DNA of 61,988 nucleotides from Phoronis australis (taxonomy: Eukaryota > Phoronida > Phoronidae), in NCBI GenBank assembly GCA_002633005.1, contig NMRA01000084.1, positions 690,542 through 752,529 of the forward strand, given 5' to 3'. The notes beneath the pieces are model-generated. The model searched no databases, was not told the DNA's origin, and was given only the letters and a program-made list of their open reading frames with translations. Below, one piece after another: positions 43,717 through 54,150 of the stretch (position 1 is its first letter; every line of letters begins with the position of its first letter). The translations under genes and the position numbers were made by a program.

Positions 43717-45183
43717 GTACTGTATTCCATGAGTTTTTTGCCACTCTTTACTTTAGATGTTTACACTATTCAGTGGGGGATTTAGGGACCGGGGAAAGGT
43801 AGCCATGCCCCCTAAATTACGCAAGATTCCATTTGGCAGTTCGTGGGTGTGAATGTCTGACGGTCAAAATGCTGGCTAATACTCTGCCCTGCCCCCTCCC
43901 CCTTAACTCAAAATCCTGGATCCGCTTCTGCTATCTCATGCCAAATCACATTGTATGGAGGTCACAAGGTACTGTTTAATTTGCGAGATCAATGCGGCGG
44001 GCGTACGTTTGCCGCATGATCGCATATGAGACATTTCCACTGTTTTTTCTTTAATTTGTCTTTGTTGGACATAACAATACAGGTCGCACGGATATCCTAC
44101 CTTGGGTGTACATGAGCCCGTTACCCGATAAATCGCTTGCCATTATCTTTATTATAAGAACGAAAGACAAAGTGAATAATGGATACGTCTATCTATCCAT
44201 TTCTATGCGACGAGCTTGCGACCTAGTTTTCCATGGTATTTCAAATCGCTTTATTTCTAATGAACCTTTGTAAATTGAGAAGGTATTCATGAGGTCGCCA
44301 GACTTACATTGTATTAGAAGCCTTCAGAGACACTGGTTGCAGCGAACACTATAACATGACTGACACAATGGATTCTGCAGGGGTAATAAAAGACATCCCA
44401 GGTCAAATTCACTTTCACTCACCAATATCAAAATTTGATAACGTTTTAACTTTTCAATATTTTGCATCAGAGGTTCTAACTTTTTTGCAGCAGGTTTCCT
44501 TTTCATGGTTTCAATTTTTCAATATAACGCAGTGTGATTAGATGAGTGGTTTGTGGAAAGATGAAAAACGCCCCTTTGAATGAACAAATTATCTATTAAA
44601 CGCTGTGTTCAACATTTGGCCTTCTACCGTGTCCGGAAAGGTTAACTATATTTTAAGATGAACTACATGAACCGAGTATAATGGCACGCAATGAACGTTT
44701 CTCAAACTGTCATTAGAAATTTTCTAGAGTTGCCTGCTGCTGGGTTATTATGATTTTAAGTTATGAAAAATATCATATTTTGATATTTCAGACGGTTCAT
44801 TTCCCTATGCATCTTACGGCACCTCCTACCAAAATCTTGAGGCACCCGAATCTCTGCCTCCGTATCCTTCATTCCCAAGGCGTTCCAACAATGGAATTAA
44901 ATACGCTCCCTATGTATTAATGCCGGTACCAATGAGGAAGCGAAGAAGTGTGCCCGAAAACAAAGACACAAAACTTGACGAAACGAGCGAAATGAAAAGA
45001 GAAGTCCAAGAGCTAGACAAGAGACGACAGAAGTCATTTTCCGTATATGGCAAGAGGCGTAGCTTTTCGATATTTGGTAAACGCGGCGACGGTGAAAAGA
45101 TGAATTATCGACAGTTTAGCGACGATGAAATGGAAACGATGGCTGGACTTGTTTACGATTGGTTGAACCGTGAACACAAATAG
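43590..45183 (+). CDS. Neuropeptide precursor (172 residues, two coding exons)
   Basis: The coding exons are 43590-43716 and 44792-45183, joined as GACG|GTACTG ... GATATTTCAG|ACGG (phase 1). The signal peptide MSLVTQICIAVLCALCLAAE with VRS ends before Q24. Then come QYMPYA-KR (24-31), QKTLLKF-GKR (32-41), an acidic and proline-rich spacer with RR (72-73), SNNGIKYAPYVLMPVPM (74-90) before RKRR, a charged spacer, QKSFSVY-GKRR (122-132) and SFSIF-GKR (133-140). A C-terminal helix-like tail (about 141-172) ends WLNREHK. GKR sites predict C-terminal amides, and N-terminal Gln predicts pyroglutamate on three peptides. It therefore should make a secreted amidated peptide set acting through GPCRs. 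I know no family with this combination; SFSIF-amide resembles the end of SIFamide only superficially. Confidence 0.85.
43768..43931 (+). mobile_element. GGCGGATC-family MITE in the peptide gene intron
   Basis: The left end CAGTGGGGGATTTAGG and right end (opposite strand) CAGAAGCGGATCCAGG are inverted. CTAT flanks both sides (left CTATT, right CTATC). The interior is G-rich on one side and C-rich on the other. The rest of the intron (43932-44791) shows nothing. Confidence 0.65.
44792..45183 (+). CDS. Peptide precursor coding exon 2
   Basis: After TTTGATATTTCAG the frame is open for 130 codons to TAG at 45181. It encodes the spacer, SNNGIKYAPYVLMPVPM, QKSFSVY-GKRR, SFSIF-GKR and the C-terminal tail. 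Confidence 0.88.
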
Positions 45184-45771
45184 AACAAAAGACTCATAAT
45201 TAAGTCTAGATATGTAATTGAGCTTAGTAAGAAGTGTTGGAGGAAGGAGTTTTAGCGTGTATTATTTATCAAAAGTGATCAGAGAAAATTAAAAAATTGT
45301 GATTTTTTTAAATCATTTTACAAGAAGACTTGGCTGTACTACGACTGTGTGTCTCTGTCAATTTCAAATAATCGACAAATTTGTGCTCCCATGTTCTGGC
45401 ACGAAACTGAATCTGATTTTCCAGGAGTGTGCGTGGTGTCGTGCTCATTTCTGTTCTCAAATTCTGTCTGTAGTGCTAAATACATTCGTATGCCAAACTT
45501 CTTTCATCTGAGTGGACATGCATGTTACTTTGAGTCGCCTAGCACCTGGACATTTATAAAACACCGAACAAGTTAAACTCGGTAGTTATTCGTTTTAGTT
45601 GAAAACGCTGCTGTGCATTGCCAGTCAAGATAGAGTTAATGGCCAGGTGTAAAGTAGGCCTCCAAAATTAATGGCTGCCATAGGTGTGCACTTTTAGTGA
45701 TAACGGTAGATTTTGTCAACTGCTTTGTACTTTGAATAGTATTTGTCTTTCCGCTAGTTATGGCCTTCGCC

Positions 45772-45777
45772 AATAAA
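45772..45777 (+). terminator. AATAAA poly(A) signal, peptide gene
   Basis: AATAAA in CGCCAATAAACGAG lies about 590 bases after the stop codon. Confidence 0.5.
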
Positions 45778-46269
45778 CGAGATTGAATGCACAGTTGCGT
45801 TACCTTAGCCATCAAACTGTTTAAATATAATCTTTCGGCTTCGTTTTAATTAAATAGTTCATGAAACGAGGTTTAGTCCGGGAGAGATAATCTTATAAAA
45901 GAGATATAAGGATCGCTTTATATGACCGTTTCCCCCAATTAAAAGGTGCCTTTTCCGACAAAATTCCCTTGGACAGAGTGCCTTTTTCCGACAGTTTTTG
46001 AAACAAACTTTTGCCAATGGGTGGGTGTGCAAACTGCATGTACATGTACAATGTACCTACAAATGGTTCCTTTTTGACTTCTCTTTCCAAAAGCGTGTGT
46101 ATCCTAATTTTTTCGTACACACCCTTGTCAAAAATATTGCCAAACAAACTTACTCCAAAATAATGACATTTCAAAAAGACATCGCACTTTTTTCATCTTG
46201 AACAATAATAATGGATTTTTATGCGCCCAAATATTTATATGTGGGTAAAAGTTGCCGTCATCTCTGTCT

Positions 46270-47450
46270 GGGCGACCGGGCGTCCGGCGTCCGCGGCTAT
46301 ATCTCCAAAACACTTTATCTTTATTAAATTCAGCAAGTGTATTTATATGAAGTTGACACAACAACCGACAACGACTTTCGGACGGATCCGACTACCGTTG
46401 TGTCTCTTAGAGGCATTTTTTCTCTTTACTACTTTTGAGTCTGTGCTTGGTTTCTGCTCCTCTGTCAACCAAACTACTGTAACGATGATTGTAAAAATTG
46501 GCATATATGTTCCTACTGTAAAGAGGACGGCTCAAGATGATTTTCCTACGACTTCGACTACTGTGGTGACTCCTAGTGGCAGTGGCCCATGGCTGTATCT
46601 CTTAACCCACTGCAAGATCTTTGTTAAATGTGGCAAGTGTATTTAAATGAAGTTGACAATGGACGACGGCGACTTTCTACCGGATCCGACAAATGCTGTG
46701 TCCTTTAGTGACAATTTCATTTCTTTCCATTTTCCCCTGTTTCTCCCACAGATTTTTATGAAATTATGTGAATTTCTTTCTATTAAAAACACGATGTAGT
46801 GTTCCTGTTTTCGGATGGATTTGATGTACATGTATTTTACGCCATCTAGTGGCCATTTTCACTGTTTTCCAGTATCTTTTTGGCGCCCTCCCCTCTATCA
46901 ACCAAACCACTCTAAGGATGATTTTGAAAATTGGCGTTTATGTTTCTACTGTGAAGAGGACGGCTGGTAATGATTTTCAGAGGACTCCGATTGACGAAGT
47001 GCCTCCTAGTGTTAGTTTTTTTGCATCCATGGCTGTATCTCTCAAACACTCTTTAGGTTCTTTTCAAATTTGGCAATTGGATTTAGATGAAGTTGACAAC
47101 AGACAACGACGACATTTGGAAGGTTCCGACTACTGCTATACCCCCATATTGGCATTTTTTTTCGTTGTCCTCTGTATCTTTTAAACTCCTTGGCAGATTT
47201 TTTTAAATTTTATAAATAGGTTTCCGTTGCGGAGACGACGACGCCTTCTCATTTTCGGCCAGATTTTATGCATTCTGCGCCACTCTGCGGCCATTTTAAC
47301 AATATATGATTTCGTTTTTGACATCAGCTTTTCCATCCACCAAATCGCTTGAAGGATCATTATGAAAATTTGGAGATGTGTTCCTCATGAGTAGACCGCG
47401 ACTGACGTTGATTTTCGGACTTGTTCAACTACTCTGGCGCCCCTTCACCC
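46270..47450 (+). repeat. Diverged tandem repeats, period ~435-440 bp
   Basis: Anchor TCTxTCAACCAAACxACTxTAA..GATGAT recurs at about 46461, 46895 and (weaker) 47335. Anchor GAAGTTGACAxxxxACxACGxCGAC recurs at about 46349, 46648 and 47088. CATGGCTGTATCTCT and CCTCCTAGTG blocks repeat too. Several stop-ridden frames cross the array. It may be a decayed minisatellite-like repeat. Confidence 0.65.
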
Positions 47451-49640
47451 ACGGTTGGTAGCTGTGTAACTGTGTAACCCCCCAGTTAACAGATGTGCCC
47501 TTGCTGGACGACACCTGTTTAGCATTACTGCTATTTAATGCACATAAACACCCCTAGAAGAACACCGTTTGCGGTGCCGGCAGCAGTGGGCGCATGTCAA
47601 CGCTTGGCGTGGCTCTTATTGAAGTGAATCGTTGTGCTCAATCAAACTCACTATAATAATCATCTGCTTATTTCGCACAAAGTCAATTAAATATATTTCC
47701 CTGATGGTGGGTCTGTGCCAAGTAAACTGAATATACCGACTTTGTATTGTACCAAATTAACTATGTAATAAAGCATGGCCAGCCGCGTGTGTGTGAACTT
47801 AACTACAGGTGTAAATGCGGCTCACGGGTTACCCGCTCATTACCCGCCAACCAAGTCAACCTTGACTGCCCCTTGTCCTTGTCTGTTATCTTCTTCACCG
47901 TCGTTAAAGTTTAATTGATAACGAAATCATTCTCCTCACTCTCAGCTTTTCACTCGCTGTGGAAAACCGGTATTTTCCGGTGTCCGGTTGCCTCGGATAT
48001 CCCACGCCCCCGGTCGTCGACTGTTTCCACAAGGGACAGGACCATTCACCGTCACGAACCCGAACACTTGTCATCGTCACTGCTGCCAACATTAAATTTT
48101 TTTCTCTTTATATTAAGCCAATTTATGCACGGAAACTTTACAAAACTCACCGCGACTGATTTGAAGATTATGACAGTTTTACCCAATAAATCACAAATTG
48201 TCGCAACGGAAAAACATGGCAATTTGTGTTTCGATAGGTCTGCGCAAACTGCAATAATTTGATGTGTGCAAGAGTCTGTACAGTAGCCAATCTTTGTGAT
48301 TTATCGATGCCCGGACGGTCGTTCAATCCGACCTGCAGGTTAGAAACTGTGTTTAATGGGACACCGATTCCTTTTACATCAAATCCGACCGGACTTAAAA
48401 ATACGGAGCTGCCCGAACTCCATGATGATACTGCACGTCTGAATTAAAACATTAATAGAAGATACAAGCTTATGTTTATTAATGAATATAGCAAAGATGT
48501 GACACATTACCATATAAGTATACATGTAATATCAAAGCACATGTTGAATAAGTACAATTAGAACGAAAGATTAGATTACAGACCGCTTTGGTTGCTGCGA
48601 GAGGTGATTCATTGGCATTTTCTCTTCATGAAGAATTTATCTAGACGTGAATTTCCTTCAAAGCTTCAAATTTAACGAACCTATTCGTTCAATACTGCAC
48701 TCATGGTTTAACGCATGCCATCGTCAGTATTATTCTATAATGACAAGTGGTCCTGGGTCCAGGACCTAAACATCGATTTCAGACCCTAATCACACTCAGG
48801 TTTTAAACTTATGTCACAGCATTCAATGGTCTGGGCTCGCTGACTGAAAGTTTGTGGAAATTGCGGTTCATCCAAACGACTCTTTTTTCAGTTGTTTTCT
48901 GCCGTTGTTTTTCACTTTTCATCGTGCACCGTGTTGTGCAATTTTCACTTCATTGTCACCCAATTACACTGTTTAAACGGATCGTTCTGTGCCATTACCC
49001 CACGCATAGAATTGCACCGTACTTAATGGTACGTAAATACCATAATACAAAGATGATAATTACATAACAACAGTTAATTATTAACGTTGACGGAAAGGTC
49101 CACTCCTGGCGCTTAACGAATACTTTTAATTGGATATCAGTCTATCAGTTGTCCTCCGCTGTGTCATAGAAGTGTCTTCTTCCTTTAAAGAAAGAATAGT
49201 AAAATCTCTTCGCATGCCATGTTCAACTTTCCCAAATTTAAACCTATTTGGCGTTGTAACTTGAATTGCAATACCAAGTCTTATTAGGTTTGTCAAGGGT
49301 TTTTTGTTTAGTTTGAGAACTCACAGTTATTTTAACCACGCAAGCTTTAAAAAGGTATTTTAACGCAAGTCCGTTCAGTCGAAACTAATTACAAACAAGG
49401 CAAAATGGACGCCGTAATGAGTGACAGTTGACTCGTGCATTATGGGTACTCACTCAACTGCTGTCATATGTAATGAGGATCCGTGGAAGCCCCGCCCATT
49501 CAAAAACAAGTAAACCCTACCATTCAAGAATTATCTCAAAGTTCTTCCGAGAAGCTTCATAAACATATAGTCTTCAAGGCTGCAATAATTAAATTCTTTA
49601 CAATTACATTTATAGCCACCATTATCGTCGCCGAAATCGC
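47451..49640. other. No recognisable gene
   Basis: Mixed sequence with short chance ORFs only. No splice-supported exon was found. Confidence 0.4.
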
Positions 49641-49649
49641 CACCGTCAC

Positions 49650-49668
49650 CTTTATCATCCTCATCTCC

Positions 49669-49732
<64 letters not shown>

Positions 49733-49890
49733 CCCCTGCCATCATCAACACCACCATTGCCAACTCCATAACCATCATCGTTACCGTAATCAACATCAAC
49801 TGCTGCATCACTGTCGTCATCAACGTCATCATCAACATCGTCTTCAACGTTAATACCATCACATTCGTCATAAAAATCATCAAACTAGAT
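49650..49890. repeat. (CCA/TCA)n microsatellite with degenerate flanks
   Basis: A run of CCA then about 17 TCA units (about 49666-49733) grades into imperfect ATC-rich sequence. Long frames on both strands (poly-Ile, poly-Met) are artefacts. Confidence 0.9.
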
Positions 49891-50270
49891 AAATAATGGC
49901 TACACTCGATTGATGTCGCCGGTTTCTCCGGGTTAATCGGCTAAGACATCTGACTGGTTCCCGGTGACGACCTCTGGCTGAAAGGCTAATCATTTGGTTG
50001 ACCCGGAGGAACCGGTGGAGTCAATCAGGTGCAGCCATTTTATTCACACAGGAAAATTATTTTTTAAACATCAAACTCATAAACCAATTTGTGTGTGGAC
50101 ATTCACAATAGTGCGAGAAACCCTTGTAAAATGACTAAAAAGTGAAATTTAGTCAATCATTTTTGCAAAGAAATTAGTAACATTTTACCGTAGAAACAAT
50201 TCTGGTATTGATTGAAAAGGTATGTGTTTACGTTTTAGACATTTAACTTTAAGGTTATGTAGGACCCTAG

Positions 50271-50345
50271 AAATGGTTACCACCATATATAATGGTTACC
50301 ACCATGTATAATGGTTACCACCATATATAATGGTTACCACCATAA
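50271..50345. repeat. Minisatellite, four ~19-bp units
   Basis: AATGGTTACCACCATATAT is repeated four times with single-base changes. Confidence 0.9.
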
Positions 50346-50499
50346 TTCATACTGAATTCTGATGAAACTCTCACATACTAATTTATGCACTGTTCTTTAA
50401 AATGGTATAAGAAAATGTTTTAAAATATTCCAGATTTGAATGAGGGCTATAAAAATATGAATTTTATGTTTTTATGAAAATAGCTGCATTAGATCAAAA

Positions 50500-50690
50500 C
50501 GAAGTTTGTTTTAGAAAAATGCAACGACATTTTTTGAGATTTCCTCTTGAACGTTTATACCAAATAAAATTTGATCAAATTCTGTTATTAATGCCCTTGA
50601 TTTGCTATGAGTGTAGCTTTTTGATAAATTTTAATAAAACGCCATGGTCGCGAGACCCAATTATTGATATACATGTATTATTCATATTAG
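50500..50690 (+). repeat. Dispersed repeat, copy 3 of 3
   Basis: It shares TTTGAGATTTCCTCTTGAAC, TATACCAAATAAA and TTGCTATGAGTGTA with the copies at 39338 and 41281. Confidence 0.5.
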
Positions 50691-51099
50691 AAATCAATCT
50701 ACTTTCAGAAAATGTTACAGATTTAATTTCTACACTTATGTAGATATTTATCTAAATGCGCAAAAATGTCTATGAAGCTCTTCATAATATAAACTAATAC
50801 TGTTTATCTTGTCCACATGCAGTAGGTTGATCCGGAGAAGACTGGATTTCTTGACGGTAAATGATTTAGTTAAGACTTATTGAATACCAACGGTTCATTA
50901 AATATGTTACAAACATTTGTGGGGTGGTGGAAGTTCAACAGAACATTAGCATTTCAAAGAAAAGAACTATAGCAAAAATGTGTTGGTGTTGAATGTTGAA
51001 TATTTTGTGTGATTATCCGCACACGTAGTATACGGTAAGACAAGGTCTTCTTAAACGAAACAAGAAAGGTGCAGCAAAGCATGCGTCAGATTGACTGAA

Positions 51100-51371
51100 C
51101 ATGCGCGCATCCAGCTTAAAAAATGGGGGACTCGAATTTTTGAGAATGTAGACCTTTTACTAAAAAAACGGGGAAACAGGTTACGTTCACAGCTATGAAT
51201 TGTGCATTCGCCTAATTTAGGTAGTTTCTGCCTTTTTAGTGAACTTTTGTTTCGTTTTCTACTTTTTTCGGAGTTTTTGTTTGTCGGAGGTGGACGTGTT
51301 TGCCCACTTCGACAAATAGGGGAGCTCGGTCGAGCCCCCGAGCCCCCCCCCCCCACCTGGGTGCGTGCATG
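51100..51371. mobile_element. 272-bp MITE with 5-bp CTGAA target duplication
   Basis: The ends CATGCGCGCATCCAGCT and (opposite strand) CATGCACGCACCCAGGT are inverted. CTGAA flanks both sides (51095-51099 and 51372-51376). A poly-C/G block sits inside the right end. I do not assign a superfamily. Confidence 0.7.
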
Positions 51372-52307
51372 CTGAAGAAGCGTCATTTTAAAAACAATAA
51401 AGACGCAGAGTTTTCGCAAATCGGCGCCATTGTGAAATTGTAGGCACATTCTAATTCTGTGGAAACCATGCTCATTCGATACAAAGTTCGTCTATTTCCG
51501 TGCGAAGTTACCATGACTACACACTACTTAATATAGTAACATCAACTTTTAAATCGTATTTAGAGGGTTAACAATATCTTGGAATAAATTGGAATACTTA
51601 GGCTATCCCGTCAACTCCGAGGCTATGTGAATGGATATCCTGGCAATTGTCTCCATCGCATCTCTCGTTTACTTTGTTCAGAATCTTAAATCATCGAGTG
51701 TGCACACTTCGAACTACGAACTAGTTCTCTATGTCACGATGACAGTCTCGCGGTATATGATCTTTATTTATAATAAACAGATAATAACGTTGAGCATTTT
51801 GCTTTGGCGACTAGGCCAAACTTCACTCTGAGTTTTAGTGCAGTGACAGTAGGATGCTGCGAAAATGTTCAATAGTTCTAGCTTTCAAAGTAAGATTGAT
51901 ACGATTGGTTAAGAACTGTGTTGCTTGAAAACAGGTTTCTTAAAATTTAAGGAGCTAAAAGCTTTTTTAAGGTCGAGGAGCTTTAATATATCTAAAAGAG
52001 ATAAAATTCGTAGATTGATCGTTTGAGTACGGCGTGCAGTGTAGTTAGTGGTTAGTGAATAGTCGCAGTGGAAGAAATATTTTTAATCTTCAATGCATAC
52101 GCCTGTGTTGTTTTAGTAAGAATGGTTTTCGTATTCGGCCAATCATGTTAAAATCGAATTGCGAAATCTTCCAATCAATTTAAATTCAACGCGACAGTGC
52201 AAGGGCATTGTACGGCTTGGCTTTCGCTACGACCACGAATACTTTCCACGGAGTCGTGACTGTGGCAAGGATACTGCCTCTTAGATATTCAGTGCTACTG
52301 TGTATTG

Positions 52308-52482
52308 GCTACACACAGATACGCTGGCCAAAGTTGTTAGGGCCAGTCATCAAGTCGCGAGACCAGCTCGTCCACGAGTGGACTCACCAAGATTTGCCGA
52401 GCAACATGTTGTAGAAATCGACGACATCACATCAGTTGAGCAAAGAGACATTTCAGGAGTAATGGAAGATGATAAAACATAG
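52308..52482 (+). CDS. Possible 3'-terminal exon of an unknown gene (doubtful)
   Basis: GTATTGGCTACACACAG could be an acceptor. The frame after it reads TLAKVVRASHQVARPARPRV, then FAEQHVVEIDDITSVEQRDI and a stop at 52480-52482. The composition is protein-like but no partner exon or domain was found. Confidence 0.25.
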
Positions 52483-52910
52483 AGCAATTATCAAAAATAG
52501 AAATAGTTGCTTGGCATCACTCTCGTTCGATACAGTATTCGTCATTTTCCGCACGACGATTTATACAGGCCTGGAACGCAAGAACAGACTAAATTGAATC
52601 ATTCAAAGTGGTTCTCTGTCACGGAAACAGAATTCAACCTGCCCACCTGTATTTTTACGGTTTGTTCGTAACGATTTCGAATTTCTGTTTATGTCACACC
52701 ACTTTTCATTTAGTATTAAATTTCAAACAAACAACGATCTGTCAACTACTCGTCACTTCATCCATTTTCTTCATCAATGCAAAGCAACTGAATTTTGTGG
52801 GTTTTTTCTGGAAAATCCCTTTCATTGGAAAGTGAATATCTCTGTAGTACTCGTTGGGAGATGGTACGTTCGTCAGAAAAGGACATTTTACTTTCCATGC
52901 ATCTTTATGT

Positions 52911-53299
52911 GTATACATATACATATACATATACATATATATATATATATATAAATATACATATACATATACATATACAGTGTACATATACATATACATA
53001 TACAGTGTACATATACATATACATATACAATGTACATATACATATATATATATATATACATACAGTGTACATATACATATATATACATATACAGTGTACA
53101 TATACATATACAGTATACATATACATATACATATACAGTGTACATATATACATATATATATATACATACAGTGTACATATACATATACATATACATATAT
53201 ATATACATATACATATACAGTGTACATATACATATACATATACAGTATACATATACATATACAGTGTACATATATACATATACATATACATATATATAA
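52911..53299. repeat. TACATA microsatellite with interspersed AGTGTAC
   Basis: About 390 bp of alternating TA/CA steps are interrupted every 24-50 bp by CAGTGTACATA or CAGTATACATA, so there is a higher-order unit. Long frames on both strands are repeat artefacts. Confidence 0.95.
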
Positions 53300-53732
53300 G
53301 TAGAGCTTCAGAAACGTTTTAGCCGTCAAATCGGCTCTTTGTCTTCGCTAGTGGAATTTTAACGAGCTGAAACTTTTTCCAATAGCCTAAAATCATACGG
53401 GCGTATGCATTGAAGGTTGAATTTCTATCATCCATTGTGACCATTCAACACTAACCGCTGCATTCAAACGATTAATTGGCGAATTTAAAAAATAGACACA
53501 TTTAAGCTCATTGCCATTTTTTTTAAACTTTGAGTAAACCCGTTTCCACGCAAAGCACTTTTCAATCTTACCTTGAAAGCCAGAACAAACGTCACGGCAT
53601 CCCGCTTTCACTGCACTGAAGCTGTGACTGAAGTTTGGCCTAATCGCTCAAGTGAAAAGTTGTACGTTATTGTCAAAAACGCGTAATGAAACTTTTGTGA
53701 GATTTAAGCTTTGTTTATTGTATATAGAGATC

Positions 53733-53894
53733 ATGTACCCCGAGACTGTCATCATAAATAATCAGCGAGTGGCATACGGAACTACATGTAGTTCTTGGTT
53801 TGAAGTATGCAAACTCGACGATTTAAGGCGTACCTTGAATACAGTGAACGGGAAATGCGATGGAGACGATTGCCAAGCTATCGGAATAGCTTAA
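53733..53894 (+). CDS. Possible small cysteine-containing exon (doubtful)
   Basis: TTTGTTTATTGTATATAG could be an acceptor. The frame MYPETVIINNQRVAYGTTCS, then SWFEVCKLDDLRRTLNTVNG, then KCDGDDCQAIGIA and a stop has C-x6-C and C-x4-C spacing. I recognise no family and found no joining exon. Confidence 0.28.
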   Translation: MYPETVIINNQRVAYGTTCSSWFEVCKLDDLRRTLNTVNGKCDGDDCQAIGIA

Positions 53895-54150
53895 GTATTT
53901 CAGTTCATCCCAAAATATGGTTAACCCGTCAAATATGTTGCAATGGCTGATATTACTATGTGTAGTAATGTACATGTTAAGGTCGCAAGGAAATATACTA
54001 ACAGTGTCGAATTAGCATGCTTGGCGTTCAACTCGCTTTTGATGTCCGGCATTTCAAAATAACGTACATATTTCGTCTGAAAATACCGCGTGATAATGCA
54101 CGCTGGTATTGGCTTACGAAGTAAATGCTGTTATGGCATTCTGATTTTAC

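Noticed and set aside
45009-45129. Assigning the precursor to the SIFamide family
   Set aside because: Only the last three residues match; the rest of the peptide, the position in the precursor and the extra peptides differ.
49483-49896. 137-codon plus-strand and 108-codon minus-strand ORFs
   Set aside because: Poly-Ile and poly-Met from a TCA/TGA triplet repeat.
51051-51449. 132-codon minus-strand ORF
   Set aside because: Runs through the MITE at 51100-51371, and the Gly-rich part is its poly-C block.
52742-53329. Long ORFs on both strands (up to 195 codons) encoding Tyr/Ile/Cys/Met repeats
   Set aside because: They are translations of the TACATA microsatellite in every frame.
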